Origin: Acidobacteriota bacterium
GTDB lineage: Bacteria; Acidobacteriota; Terriglobia; Bryobacterales; Bryobacteraceae
Direction of reading: 5' to 3'
DNA: 64,000 nt
Assembly (NCBI GenBank): GCA_026393985.1
Contig: JAPKZB010000095.1
Coordinates: forward strand, 1-64,000
Below are positions 16,870-26,326 of the stretch, in pieces; position 1 is the first letter of the stretch, and every line of letters begins with the position of its first letter. Made by a program: the position numbers and the translations under genes. The notes under the pieces were generated by a model that worked only from the letters and a program-made list of their open reading frames with translations, ran no database searches and was not told the DNA's origin.

Positions 16870-17235
16870 CTCTCCAGCCTACCCCCGCAGCACCGTTTTC
16901 TCATAGATGGCTTTCGGGGCAGTCTGCGCCCGGTGGCACCCGGCGGCGTCCGGGCCGCGCCTGTTCGGTGATCGCAGCCTTCCAGCTTACCCCCGGCCGC
17001 ACCGGATCTTCATCGACGGCCTGGGTTTCCCACCCGGTCTACGCGCAGGGGCACCCGGCGGCGTCCGGGCCGTGTCTGTTCGGTGAGCGCATCCCTTTGC
17101 CCTACCCCCGCCCCGCCCCACCGCACCTTCATCGACGGCCCGGGCTTCCCGACCCGCCCACGCGCAGGGGCATACAGCCTACCCCCGCCGCACCGCTTCT
17201 TCATAGACGGCGTGCGTTTCCCGGGCCGTCCGTTC
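16851..17235. repeat. Degenerate ~110-bp tandem repeat built from the DinB/glycosyltransferase gene junction
   Basis: This stretch, mostly non-coding, contains four related blocks. The landmark CTGTTCGGT (start of the DinB-like gene, reversed) recurs at about 16852, 16961 and 17076. The landmark TACCCCCG (end of the downstream glycosyltransferase, reversed) recurs at 16880, 16988, 17103 and 17180. Periods are therefore about 108, 115 and 77 bases. In each block a CTTCATCGACGG or CTCATAGATGG stretch matches the last codons of the glycosyltransferase (AVYEEAVRRG). The copies have diverged and no longer encode a usable product. It fills the 309 bases between the two genes. Confidence 0.8.
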
Positions 17236-18234
17236 CCAACTAAACGTCTCGGCCCGCTTGAGGCCTGCCGCGCGGCAGGCGGCTAACCGCTCCGGCTGCG
17301 TGACGCACGCGGCCATCGCCTCCACCCAGGCCCTGCTGTCGTCCGCCTCTCCCTGCCACGCGGCGCCGCCGGCCACCTCCGTCACGGCGGGGTCGCGCGA
17401 GGTGAGCACTGGCACGCCGGACTGCATCGCTTCGAGCACTGGCAGGCCGAAACCTTCATAAAGACTGGGATAGACCACGGCGAGGGCGTTCGCGTACAGC
17501 GCCGGGAGATCGGCCTCGGCCACCGCGCCGCGCAGTTCGAGTCCCTCTTCGGCGGCGAACACCGGCCCGTCCTCGCGCCGGCGGCCGGCCAGCACCAGCG
17601 GCACGCGATGCCGACGCCAGAGCTCGCGCCACGCCTCGACCAGAAACGGCAGATTCTTTCGCGGCTCCAGGGTCCCGACGTAGAGAAAATATGGCGCTAC
17701 GGCCGGGTCGCGCGGGCGGGGCGCAAACCCGGTGCCGGCCGCCAGCGGCACGGCCACCACGCGCTCGGGCCGCAGCGAGAACCGTTCGATGGCCTCCCGC
17801 CGCACCGCCTCGCTGAGGGTGAGCACCATCGACGCCCGGCCCAGCCGCAGCAGCCATGGCGTCCGGCGCCGGACCCGGTCCGCCCCGCAGTGCCAACCCG
17901 CCTCGCGCCACGGCGATAGATCGTGCAGCGAGAGCACGCTCGGGCAGGCGCGGAGATAGGGCACCGAGAAGTCCGTGCCGTGGAAGACGTCCAGGCGCTG
18001 GCGGCGCAGGGTGACCGGCAGCCCAAGCAGCCACCATTTCGACGCGAATCGGCCCGGCGGCGGGGTGGTCCACGGGGTGGGCCAGTCGGGCCGCCGGGGC
18101 ACGGGCTGATCGCTCAGGAATTGATAGTAGTCCTCCGGGAACGCCGCTTCGAGCGCCCGCCGGAGTTCGACCAGATAGCGGGTGACGCCGCCGGTGGGGA
18201 CGGTGAGCGGTGTTGCGTCGAGGCCCACCCGCAT
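17179..18234 (-). CDS. GT4 family glycosyltransferase
   Basis: 351 residues. MRVGLDATPLTVPTGGVTRY start, VLSLHDLSPWRE, LYVGTLEPRKNLPFLVEAW and the EX7E motif in SLYEGFGLPVLEAMQSGVPV. It starts three bases after the sulfatase stop, so the pair is probably co-transcribed. Its 3' end lies inside the degenerate repeat and was the apparent source of part of it. It acts on an unknown acceptor in the same surface-glycan programme as the downstream genes. Confidence 0.92.
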   Translation of the reverse strand: MRVGLDATPLTVPTGGVTRYLVELRRALEAAFPEDYYQFLSDQPVPRRPDWPTPWTTPPPGRFASKWWLLGLPVTLRRQRLDVFHGTDFSVPYLRACPSVLSLHDLSPWREAGWHCGADRVRRRTPWLLRLGRASMVLTLSEAVRREAIERFSLRPERVVAVPLAAGTGFAPRPRDPAVAPYFLYVGTLEPRKNLPFLVEAWRELWRRHRVPLVLAGRRREDGPVFAAEEGLELRGAVAEADLPALYANALAVVYPSLYEGFGLPVLEAMQSGVPVLTSRDPAVTEVAGGAAWQGEADDSRAWVEAMAACVTQPERLAACRAAGLKRAETFSWERTARETHAVYEEAVRRG

Positions 18235-18237
18235 GGG

Positions 18238-20058
18238 TTAGGGCAGGTCCTCAAGCACGGTCTCGAGCAGCCGGGGCACGTACTCCCGGAGTTTTTGCGG
18301 GGCTCCCTGCTTTTGCCGGGGCAGGGCTTGGAGTTGGGCTTTGACGGGCGCGGCTTTGGCGTCGAGATGGTCGAGGGCGTTGAGCGCCTGCAGGGCGACG
18401 AAGACGCCGTGCTTTTCCATGTCGGCCAGATCGACCAGGACGGCGAGCGCAGCCCCGAGATCGGCGGGGGCGCCGTAGCGGCCCACGGTTTCGGCGGCGA
18501 CGATGCGGACGGCCGGGGCGGGATCGTTGAGCAGCGGAAGCAGCGGCGCGGCGTTGGTGCGGATGAGGTGCCGCACGGCGGCCCAGTAGCGGACGGCGCT
18601 ATCGGGGTCGGCGAGGCCGGCGGCGAGCTTGGCCGCGTCGGTTTCGGCCGCCATGGCGTGGATGCGGGGCAGACTGGTCAGCTGGCGGCCGGCGTCGTAG
18701 GGGGCGCCGGCGCCGGCGCGTTCGTGGATCTCGTTTTCGGGCAGGAAGCCGATGTCGCGGATGCGCCCGGCCAGGTTCTGCTGGGCGGCGCGCATTTTCC
18801 GCAGGATCGGGGCCATGCGGGGCTCGCCGGCGAGGTTGTTCACCTCGTCGCGGTCCGCCTGGAGGTCATAGAGCTCTTCGGCCGGTTTGGTTTTCCAGAA
18901 CTGCTGCTGGGCGGCGTTGAGCTTGCCTTCGCGGAAGAGTTTCTGCCAGACCTGCGTGGTGGGCGTCTCAAACATGTAGGCGATGTGCTGGGCGTAAATG
19001 CGGTGGGGCATATACTGGCGCAGGTAGACGTAGCGGCCGTCGGTGACCGAGCGGACGAGGTCGTAGCGTTCATCCATGCGGCCGCGGAAGCCGTAAACGT
19101 AGGGCTGGCGCGGTTCGGCGGACTTGCCGAGGAAGGCGAAGCCCTGGTGGTAGGCGGGCTTGGGCAGGCCGGCGAGCGAGAGCACCGTGGGGGCGAGGTC
19201 GACGAAGCTGACCGGGCGGTCGGTCGCCGCGCCCGGCTTGTATTCGGCGGTGGCCAGCGCCCGCCACTTCTCCGGGAAATGGACGATGAGCGGGACGCGC
19301 AGACCGGAGTTGTAGGGCCAGCGCTTGCTGCGGGGCATGCCGCTGCCGTGGTCGGAGTAGAAGAAGACGATGGTGTCGCCGGCGAGCCCGTCGGCCTTCA
19401 GTTGGTCGAGGACCTTGCCGGCCTGGCCGTCCATGGTATGGACGTTGTCGTAGTGCTGGGCCCAGTCGTGGCGGACCTCCGGGGTGTCGGGGTGGTAGGC
19501 GGGGATGCGAACCTCGGCCGGGTCCTGGCGGAGTTGATGGGGGCGGGTGCGGATCTGGCTTTCGTGGGTGATGGTGAAATTGAAGACGGCGAAGAAGGGC
19601 TGTCCGGGTTGGCGTTTGCGCCAGTGGGCTTTGTTGCTCGATTCGTCCCAGACAACGCCGGCGTGGTCACCGGTGTGTTCAATGTTGTAGTCCTCTTTCG
19701 AGTTGTTGGAGGTGTAATAGCCGGCTTCGCGCAGCAGCTGCGGGAACATCTTCTGGCCGGCGCCCATGCGGGTCTGCGAGCGCATGTGTTCGGCGCCGAG
19801 CGAGGGCGGGTACATGCCGGCGATGATGGTGGTGCGGGCCGGGGCGCAGACGGGGGCGTTGGACCAGCAGCAGGTGTAGCGGAGGCTTTCGGCGGCGAGG
19901 GCGTCGAGCCGGGGGGTGTTGGCCACGCGGTCGCCGAAGCAGCCGAGCGAGGGGCTCATATCCTCGCAAGTGATCCAGAGGATGTTGGGGCGTTCGGCGG
20001 GCTGGGCGGTGGCCGTGGCGGCGGCCGCCACGGTGGAAAGGAATTGCCTTCGCTGCAT
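18238..20058 (-). CDS. Cys-type sulfatase with C-terminal HEAT-like region
   Basis: 606 residues from ATG 20058; the open frame extends further upstream but would overlap the divergent PEGA gene. Residues 1-20 look like a signal (MQRRQFLSTVAAAATATAQ). The sulfatase domain spans about 22-480: PNILWITCEDMSPSLGCFGD with metal ligands, the formylglycine motif CAPAR at residues 71-75 (Cys71), and YSDHGSGMPRSKRWPYNSGLRVPLIV. Cys-type enzymes need a formylglycine-generating enzyme, which is not in this window. Residues 490-600 are alpha-helical and HEAT-like (DPDSAVRYWAAVRHL, DPAPAVRIVAAETVGRYG). It probably desulfates a glycan outside the cytoplasm. Confidence 0.9.
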   Translation of the reverse strand: MQRRQFLSTVAAAATATAQPAERPNILWITCEDMSPSLGCFGDRVANTPRLDALAAESLRYTCCWSNAPVCAPARTTIIAGMYPPSLGAEHMRSQTRMGAGQKMFPQLLREAGYYTSNNSKEDYNIEHTGDHAGVVWDESSNKAHWRKRQPGQPFFAVFNFTITHESQIRTRPHQLRQDPAEVRIPAYHPDTPEVRHDWAQHYDNVHTMDGQAGKVLDQLKADGLAGDTIVFFYSDHGSGMPRSKRWPYNSGLRVPLIVHFPEKWRALATAEYKPGAATDRPVSFVDLAPTVLSLAGLPKPAYHQGFAFLGKSAEPRQPYVYGFRGRMDERYDLVRSVTDGRYVYLRQYMPHRIYAQHIAYMFETPTTQVWQKLFREGKLNAAQQQFWKTKPAEELYDLQADRDEVNNLAGEPRMAPILRKMRAAQQNLAGRIRDIGFLPENEIHERAGAGAPYDAGRQLTSLPRIHAMAAETDAAKLAAGLADPDSAVRYWAAVRHLIRTNAAPLLPLLNDPAPAVRIVAAETVGRYGAPADLGAALAVLVDLADMEKHGVFVALQALNALDHLDAKAAPVKAQLQALPRQKQGAPQKLREYVPRLLETVLEDLP

Positions 20059-20185
20059 TCTTCTCGGTTGTATCACAAGGAACCTTCCCGGACGGTGAAA
20101 TGACAGCGGGTCTGGCTGCACTCCTGGATTATAATCATCGAGTAGTTCTGCGCCTTCGAGTCGTTCTGCGCCCAAGGAGTTTTTC

Positions 20186-22546
20186 GTGAGCCAAAACCCT
20201 ACCCAGCGAGATGCCGTCCTCAACGAGCTCCGGCGCTTGGATGCGCAGGTGGGGTCGGCGCGTGTGCTGGACGAGCTGAAGCCGGTTTTTTACCGGCTGG
20301 AAGAGATCGGCCGGGCCTGGCCCGGTGATGGCGCCATACAGTCGGCCACTACGGAAGTCCGCAACAAGATCGTGGCATTCGGGCAACGCCTGGTGGAGAT
20401 GCAGAGCACTGCGGAGCGCGAGGCCGCTGCGAAGATGCCCGGGGGCGGTATGCCGCCCGGGGCCCAACTGCCGACGCAGGTCTTTCCGAGCGGTTCGATG
20501 ACGGCCCAGCCCCCGGCCTACGCCCCGGTTCCCGCGCCGGTCACGGCCCCGGCCAGTCCCTCCGCCCCGCCGCCGTTCAACTGGAAGCGGGCCGTGGCGG
20601 TTGGCGGGGTGGTCGGGCTGCTGATTGCGGCGGCCGGCATTTTTACGATTCGCAACGCCCAAAAGAGGGCGGCCGAGCAGAGCCAGGCGCCGGACGGCAC
20701 GGCCAGCATCGCCATCAGAACATCGCCGGAGGGCGCTTCGATCCGAGTGAACGGCGAAGTGAAGTGCACCTCCAACTGCAGCATCGCCCTGCCTGCCGGC
20801 AGCTATGAGGTGCTGGCGGTTCTGCCGGGCTACGAATCGGCGGTAAGCCCGCTGAACGTGGTGAGCGGGACGCCGGCTGAAGTTTCGCTCGCCCTGAATC
20901 CCCTGCCGCTATCGGTGCGGCTGTTCACGGACCTGCAGGCGGGCAAGGTGACGCTGGACGGCAATCCGCTTGGGGATTTGCAGGATGGTCAACTGGTTTT
21001 GGAGCGCGTGGCGCCGGGGCGGCATTCGGTGAAGGTGGCCAACCAGGGTACGGAAGCGATGTTTGAGTTTGAAGCGCGGCTCGGGCAGGCGCCGGTGCTT
21101 GTCGGCCCCGTGGCCGCCAAGAACGTGTTGGCCATCGTGGTGGCCAACGCCGGCAAGGCGGCGCGGGTGCATGCTTCCACCAACGTAAAGGTGCAGGTGG
21201 ACGGCACGGCGGCCGGCGAGTCGGGACCGAACGGACTTGCTCTGGAGTCGCTGGCGGCGGGTGACCGCGAACTGACGATCAGCGACGGGTCGGTGGAGCG
21301 GAAGCTGCTGGTTTCGGCCGGTCCGCAGCCGACGCTGACGGCATATTTGAAGTTGGACGTCAACCTGGGCAGCTTGTATGTGGCGGCGGGTGACCTGGAT
21401 GATGTTACCGTGTTTCTGAACAACACCGAGCTCAAGCGCAAGACCAAGGGTGGGCAGTTGCGGCTGCTGGGTCTGCCGGTGCGGCAGTACCTCGTGCGGG
21501 TAGCCAAAGAGGGCTATACCGTTGAAGCGCCCAAGCCCGCGACGGTGGCCAAGGGGCAGGAGACGCGCGTTGAGTTTACGCTGAAGGCGATTCCGAAGCT
21601 GGCGAACCTGCGCATTAGCGGCGCGCCGCCGGGCGCCGCCGTGCTGCTCGATGGAAACGGGTTGGGCGTGATTAGCGCCGAGGGGACGTACTCGTCGGCG
21701 ACGATTCAGCCCGGCGAGCATACGGTGGAGTTCCGTAAGGATTCGTTTGTGCCCAAGCGGAACCCGCGGCAGTTCCGTGCCGGGGAGACGGTAGAGTTGA
21801 GCGGGGCGGATGTGACGCTGGTGTCGGCCGCTGCCTCGGTGCGGGTGAATGTGAAGCCGACGAACGCGCAGGTGTTTTATCGCAAGAGTGACGAGACGCA
21901 ACTGCGCCAGGCCACCGGCAATCCGATCAGCCTGGGCGCCGGAAGCTGGGTGGTAGTGGCCCGGGCGGCGAACTTTGTGGAGGGTGCGGCCACGGTGCAG
22001 CTGGCCGCCGGCGAGAACAAGACGGTGGAACTGGCGCTGAAAGAGGCGCCCAAGCCGGTCGCGGCCAAGAAGCTGGGCACGATGCTCGAATGGGAGCAGC
22101 CCGGGCAGTGGACCCCGCAGGACGGCTGGACGGCGCACAAAGGCGGCAACTTTGTCCTGTACGGCGTGACGCCGGTCAACGGCACGTTTACCTTCAACAT
22201 TGCGCTGCTCAAGGGCCGGCGGCTGCAGTGGTTTGTCAACTACATCGACGCCAGGAACCACGTGTTGTTCCAGATGGACCGGAAGAACTTCTTCCGGCGG
22301 GACGTGGTGAACGGCAAGTCGAGCGAATTTAAGGTGGCGCATGAGCTCGAAAAGCAGGAGAGCTACACGATGCAGATCGAGTTAGCGCCCGGGGCCGTCA
22401 AACACGCTGTCCACAACGGAACCAAGTGGGTCGAGCTCGATAGCTTTCCCTCGCCCGGCCGTAGCCTGACCGAAGGGAAGTTCGGCCTGTACATCCCGGG
22501 CAATGACGTGTTTGGTTTGAGTAATTTCCGATTTAATCCGAGGTAA
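20186..22546 (+). CDS. PEGA-domain membrane protein with C-terminal LamG-like domain
   Basis: 786 residues from GTG 20186, with AAGGAG at 20174-20179. Residues 1-130 are cytoplasmic: a helical segment, then a Pro-rich linker. A single transmembrane helix follows at about 135-155 (AVAVGGVVGLLIAAAGIFTI). PEGA-type repeats occur at about 173-240 (IAIRTSPEGASIRVNGE, SIALPAGSYEVLAVLPGYES) and about 474-525. The last 155 residues look like a concanavalin/LamG-like fold (FVNYIDARNHVLFQMDRKNFFRRD). PEGA proteins are surface or envelope proteins of unclear function; the ligand is unknown. Confidence 0.8.
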   Translation: MSQNPTQRDAVLNELRRLDAQVGSARVLDELKPVFYRLEEIGRAWPGDGAIQSATTEVRNKIVAFGQRLVEMQSTAEREAAAKMPGGGMPPGAQLPTQVFPSGSMTAQPPAYAPVPAPVTAPASPSAPPPFNWKRAVAVGGVVGLLIAAAGIFTIRNAQKRAAEQSQAPDGTASIAIRTSPEGASIRVNGEVKCTSNCSIALPAGSYEVLAVLPGYESAVSPLNVVSGTPAEVSLALNPLPLSVRLFTDLQAGKVTLDGNPLGDLQDGQLVLERVAPGRHSVKVANQGTEAMFEFEARLGQAPVLVGPVAAKNVLAIVVANAGKAARVHASTNVKVQVDGTAAGESGPNGLALESLAAGDRELTISDGSVERKLLVSAGPQPTLTAYLKLDVNLGSLYVAAGDLDDVTVFLNNTELKRKTKGGQLRLLGLPVRQYLVRVAKEGYTVEAPKPATVAKGQETRVEFTLKAIPKLANLRISGAPPGAAVLLDGNGLGVISAEGTYSSATIQPGEHTVEFRKDSFVPKRNPRQFRAGETVELSGADVTLVSAAASVRVNVKPTNAQVFYRKSDETQLRQATGNPISLGAGSWVVVARAANFVEGAATVQLAAGENKTVELALKEAPKPVAAKKLGTMLEWEQPGQWTPQDGWTAHKGGNFVLYGVTPVNGTFTFNIALLKGRRLQWFVNYIDARNHVLFQMDRKNFFRRDVVNGKSSEFKVAHELEKQESYTMQIELAPGAVKHAVHNGTKWVELDSFPSPGRSLTEGKFGLYIPGNDVFGLSNFRFNPR

Positions 22547-22551
22547 TCATC

Positions 22552-23394
22552 ATGCCGATCGGCGTAAACTCGTTTCTTTGGACGGCGAACTTTACCGCCT
22601 CCCATCTGCCGTTGATCGCCCGGGCCAAGGCGCTGGGCCTGGACGGAATTGAGATGGGCGTGTTTGATTTTGCCGGGTTCCCGGCCGAGGCGGTCCGGCA
22701 GGAGTTGGCGGCACAGGAGATGACCGGCCTGATCTGTACGGCGCTGACGGGCAATCAAAGTCTGGGGACGGAAGATCCGGCGATCCGCGCGGCGACGCTT
22801 GAATTCCTGTGCGGCGCCATTCGCGGGGCGGCGGAGGCGGGAATTTCCATGGTGGCGGGGCCGTTCTGCTCGGCGGTGGGTTTGTTGCCCGGACGGCGGC
22901 GGACCGCCGCGGAGTGGCAGCGGGCGGTAGAAGGGCTGCAGGAGTTGGCGCCGGTGTGCCGGGAGCATGGGGTGCGCCTGGCTGTCGAGCCGCTCAACCG
23001 GTTTGAAACCTATTTCCTGAATACAGCGGCCGATGCCAAGGCCTTGATTGATGCTGTGGGGCAGCCGGAGATCGGCGTGCTGTACGACACCTTCCACGCC
23101 AATATCGAGGAGAAGAACCAGGCCGAGGCGATTCGGCTACTGGGCTCGCGCATCTTCCACGTGCACACCTGCGAGAACGACCGGGGGACGCCGGGGACCG
23201 GACCGATTGACTGGATTGGCGTGGTGGGTGCTCTGCGGGAGCTCGACTATCGCGGCTGGTGCGTGATTGAAACGTTCGGGCCGGCGATTAAAGAGATTGC
23301 GGCGGCGGCGTGCATTTGGCGAGATCTGGCGGATCGGCCCGAGGATATTCCTGCCATGGGCGCACAGAACCTGCGTTCGTTAGGGCTTGTTTAG
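22552..23394 (+). CDS. Ketose 3-epimerase-like TIM-barrel sugar isomerase
   Basis: 280 residues, 5 bases after the PEGA gene. An AP-endonuclease-2-type TIM barrel of the D-tagatose/D-psicose 3-epimerase family. The four metal ligands are visible as Glu146 (AVEPLNRFE), Asp179 (LYDTFHANIEE), His205 (HVHTCENDRGTPGTG) and Glu240 (CVIETF). They keep the same spacing as Glu152, Asp185, His211 and Glu246 of Pseudomonas cichorii tagatose 3-epimerase. It probably epimerises a ketose at C3 in the cytoplasm; the exact sugar is unknown. Its end overlaps the convergent AAA+ gene by four bases. Confidence 0.85.
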   Translation: MPIGVNSFLWTANFTASHLPLIARAKALGLDGIEMGVFDFAGFPAEAVRQELAAQEMTGLICTALTGNQSLGTEDPAIRAATLEFLCGAIRGAAEAGISMVAGPFCSAVGLLPGRRRTAAEWQRAVEGLQELAPVCREHGVRLAVEPLNRFETYFLNTAADAKALIDAVGQPEIGVLYDTFHANIEEKNQAEAIRLLGSRIFHVHTCENDRGTPGTGPIDWIGVVGALRELDYRGWCVIETFGPAIKEIAAAACIWRDLADRPEDIPAMGAQNLRSLGLV

Positions 23395-24662
23395 CCCTTG
23401 GCGAAGTATAGCGCGGTGGCGCGTTCGAGGTCCGGCTTGGTCATCCGCACCGCTCGATTCTCGTACTGCGAGATGGAGGTCAGGATTTTGCAGATATCCA
23501 GGGGGTAGCAGGCCCGGAGTTCCGTGCGGCCCTCCCGGAGACACAAGTGGCGCAGATAGTCGGCGCTGTCGGCTTCGCAAGGGATGCGGCGGGCGGCGAC
23601 TACCCGGTTGAAGATCTGATCGAAGACCTGGTCCGTGACGCTTTCGATGTAAATCTTGTTGGGAATCCGCCGCAGAAAGGCTTCGTCGGCCAGGTCGCTG
23701 GGATCCAGATTGGTCGAAAAGACGACGAGGAGTTCAAACGGAATCTGGAACTTCACGCCGTGGCGGAGGGTGAGGTAGTCCACGCGCCGGTCGAGGGGGA
23801 CAATCCAGCGGTTGAGCAGGTCGCGGGGCGACATGAGCTGGCGGCCGAAGTCGTCGACGATAAACAGGCCGTTGTTGGCCTTCATCTGCAGTGGGGCGTT
23901 GTAGATGCCGCTTGCTTCGTCCAGACGCAGTTCGAGCATCGAGGGAACCAGTTCGCCGCCGACGACAATGCAGGGGCGGCGGCAGGGAACCCAGCGCGGG
24001 TCCAGATCGTTGCCTTCAACAGGCAGCGCCTGGTGGACGACCTGATCGAAGACGCTGATGATCTGGCCGTCGACCTCAATGGCGTGGGGGATCATGACGG
24101 CGTCCTGGTAGACGCGGAGCATTCGCTCGGCGATGCTCGTTTTGCCATTGCCGGAAGGGCCATAGACGAAGATCGAGCTTTGCGCGATCAGGGCGGGGCC
24201 GAGTTGGTCGAGAAGGTGGTCGGGCACGACCAGATCGCCGAAAGCCTGGCGCAGCGTCGTGCGGTCCACCTGGACTTTGGCCGACTGGGCGCGGACGGCA
24301 GTGTGATAATCCCGCAACGAAACCGGGCAGGCCCCGGCGTATTGACTGGTTTGAAACCGTTCGGTCGCGGTCTGCCGGCCGAGGGCGGAGAGAACGAAGT
24401 TGTAATCGTTCCCGGTCATCCCTTTAACCTCGATCATCTGCTGCGACCGCATGTAGCGGAAGATGTGATCGACAATGGGGGCCGAAACGCGGAGTTTCTG
24501 GGCAGTGGTCCGCAGGTTGCTGGATCCTTCAAGCAGCAGCCGGCGGAGCACCAGATCGAGCAGCAGGTTCTCCCGCACCCCCAATCCGGCAATGTCCATC
24601 GGCGTAGGGGGGGCAAACCCTACAGAGAGTGCGGGAGGCGGGGAATTGGGAGGCCGTTGCAT
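23391..24662 (-). CDS. AAA+ ATPase with N-terminal winged-helix-like region
   Basis: 423 residues. Residues 25-85 look like a helix-turn-helix segment (ENLLLDLVLRRLLLEGSSNL, IVDHIFRYMRSQQMIEVKG). The ATPase core has Walker A GPSGNGKT at 168-175 and a Walker B-like LFIVDD near 272-277, then LLVVFSTNLDPSDLADEAFLRRIPNKIYI, which resembles sensor and arginine-finger segments of MoxR/AAA+ proteins. The C-terminal helices contain CYPLDICKILTSISQYENR. It is divergent from a secretin-like gene over about 84 bases, so a link to secretion or pilus assembly is possible. Its substrate is unknown. Confidence 0.75.
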   Translation of the reverse strand: MQRPPNSPPPALSVGFAPPTPMDIAGLGVRENLLLDLVLRRLLLEGSSNLRTTAQKLRVSAPIVDHIFRYMRSQQMIEVKGMTGNDYNFVLSALGRQTATERFQTSQYAGACPVSLRDYHTAVRAQSAKVQVDRTTLRQAFGDLVVPDHLLDQLGPALIAQSSIFVYGPSGNGKTSIAERMLRVYQDAVMIPHAIEVDGQIISVFDQVVHQALPVEGNDLDPRWVPCRRPCIVVGGELVPSMLELRLDEASGIYNAPLQMKANNGLFIVDDFGRQLMSPRDLLNRWIVPLDRRVDYLTLRHGVKFQIPFELLVVFSTNLDPSDLADEAFLRRIPNKIYIESVTDQVFDQIFNRVVAARRIPCEADSADYLRHLCLREGRTELRACYPLDICKILTSISQYENRAVRMTKPDLERATALYFAKG

Positions 24663-24745
24663 CGAACTTTGCGGTATATCGACATCCGGAGGCGAGAACT
24701 TTAATCCACGATCGGGAGGGTTTCCGCGTCTTCTTCTTCTGAGCG

Positions 24746-26326
24746 GTGTTGCGGATACTTTTTGTCTTCGTATTGGCGGTCGGGCTGGGTCTGGCCCAGG
24801 AATCGGCGCGTAGCCTTGGCCGCCGGGCGGCCAAGGCCGAGAAAGCCGGCCAGCTGGCGGATGCGATCCTGCTCTACAACCGGGCCGCCGCCCGCCATCC
24901 CGGCAACCGGAAATACGCCGCGAAGAGTCGGATTCTCACGGAAAAGGCACTGCGGCAGAGCGCTCTGCCGGCGGCCGCGACCCCGCCTCCGGCGCCCGGA
25001 CTGGCCCCGCAGCCGGCCGGGTCGATCCCTGCGGCCGACCTGCGCGAGGCGCAACGTTTCCTGCCGCCACCGGAGTTGTCGTTGGGCCGCGGGCCATATG
25101 CGTTCTCCCTGCGCGGCACCCCGCGGGAGGTGATCGAACGAACCGGGCGGGAGCTGGGCGTCGAAATTGAGTTCGATGATGAGTTCCCGGCCGATGCTCC
25201 TCCGGTCCGCTTCGCTGTGAGCGAGGCTACCGGGACCGAGGTAGTCGAAGCGCTCGCCGCGGCAACGGGAACGTTCTTTGTCCCGTTACAGCCCAAACGG
25301 ATGTTGGCGGCCAAGGATTCCGAGCGGAAGCGGCAGGATCTCGAGCCGATGGTGGCCGTTGTCCTTTCGCTGCCTGAGCCGGTGAGCGTGCAGGAGATTC
25401 AGGAGTTGGCGCGGGCCGTGCAGCAGACGATGGAGCTGCAGAAGTTTGCCGTCGACAACAGCCAGCGCCTCGTGCTGATGCGCGACCGGATCTCCAAGGT
25501 CCGTCCCGCCCAGCAGATTTTTGAGCAGATGATGGGGGCGCGGCCGGCCGTGGCGATCGAAGTGGAGATCCATGAGATACGACGTAACCGGTCGCTGAAC
25601 GCGGGCACCCGGATGCCTTCTTCCACCGAGATTTTTGCGGTAGCGGAAAACCCGGCAAACGGCGTCGACAAGCGCCTGCCGGCGATTCCGCTCTCTTCGG
25701 CCCGGATGGTCGAACCGCGGCTGGCGATCACCCTGGGCGATGCCGCTCTGGTGGCGAATCTGCTCAAAACGGCCGGCAGCCAGGTGCAGAGGTCCGAGGT
25801 CCGGACCATGCACGGCATGCCGGCGCAGTTCGCCGTGGGTGAGCGCTATCCGATTCTTACGGCAGGCTTCTTCGGCGGGGAGGTGGATAACAATTCGTTC
25901 CGGCCGCCTCCGACGTTTCAGTTCGAAAATCTCGGGCTGACGCTGAAAGCCACCCCCTATACGCATGGTCTGGGGGAAACCACCGTCGAACTCGAGGCGG
26001 AGTTCAAACTGCTGGCGGGGGGGCAGATTAACGGCATCCCGATCCTGACCAACCGGAAGTTTGCCTCCACGGTACGGCTGGTGAACGGAGAGTGGGCGCT
26101 GATCTCCGGCGTCGGCAGTGCTTCGCGGACACTGACCGCGGCGGGGCCGGCCGGATTGTCGCGGATTCCGCTGATCGGCAAACTATTCCGCCGGAATACG
26201 GTGGAGCTGGATGAATCCGAGACCGTGGTTCTGCTCCGGCCCCGGTTGCTGGGCCTGCCGCCGAGCGAGACGTGGACCCGAGAGATCCGCCTCGGCAGCG
26301 AGACCTACCCCCGGATTCCGCTCTAG
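24746..26326 (+). CDS. Secretin-like outer-membrane protein (type II/III secretion family)
   Basis: 526 residues from GTG 24746. Signal peptide (LRILFVFVLAVGLGLAQ), then a short TPR-like helix pair at about 25-50, a Pro-rich linker, and an N-domain-like part at about 105-270 (FSLRGTPREVIERTGRELGVEIEFDD). Residues 275-510 match the secretin core: VAIEVEIHEIRRNRSLNAG, YPILTAGFFGG, LGLTLKATPY, WALISGVGSASR and PLIGKLFRRNTVELDESETVVLLRP. No other secretion-system gene is nearby, apart from the divergent AAA+ ATPase. Confidence 0.82.
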   Translation: MLRILFVFVLAVGLGLAQESARSLGRRAAKAEKAGQLADAILLYNRAAARHPGNRKYAAKSRILTEKALRQSALPAAATPPPAPGLAPQPAGSIPAADLREAQRFLPPPELSLGRGPYAFSLRGTPREVIERTGRELGVEIEFDDEFPADAPPVRFAVSEATGTEVVEALAAATGTFFVPLQPKRMLAAKDSERKRQDLEPMVAVVLSLPEPVSVQEIQELARAVQQTMELQKFAVDNSQRLVLMRDRISKVRPAQQIFEQMMGARPAVAIEVEIHEIRRNRSLNAGTRMPSSTEIFAVAENPANGVDKRLPAIPLSSARMVEPRLAITLGDAALVANLLKTAGSQVQRSEVRTMHGMPAQFAVGERYPILTAGFFGGEVDNNSFRPPPTFQFENLGLTLKATPYTHGLGETTVELEAEFKLLAGGQINGIPILTNRKFASTVRLVNGEWALISGVGSASRTLTAAGPAGLSRIPLIGKLFRRNTVELDESETVVLLRPRLLGLPPSETWTREIRLGSETYPRIPL

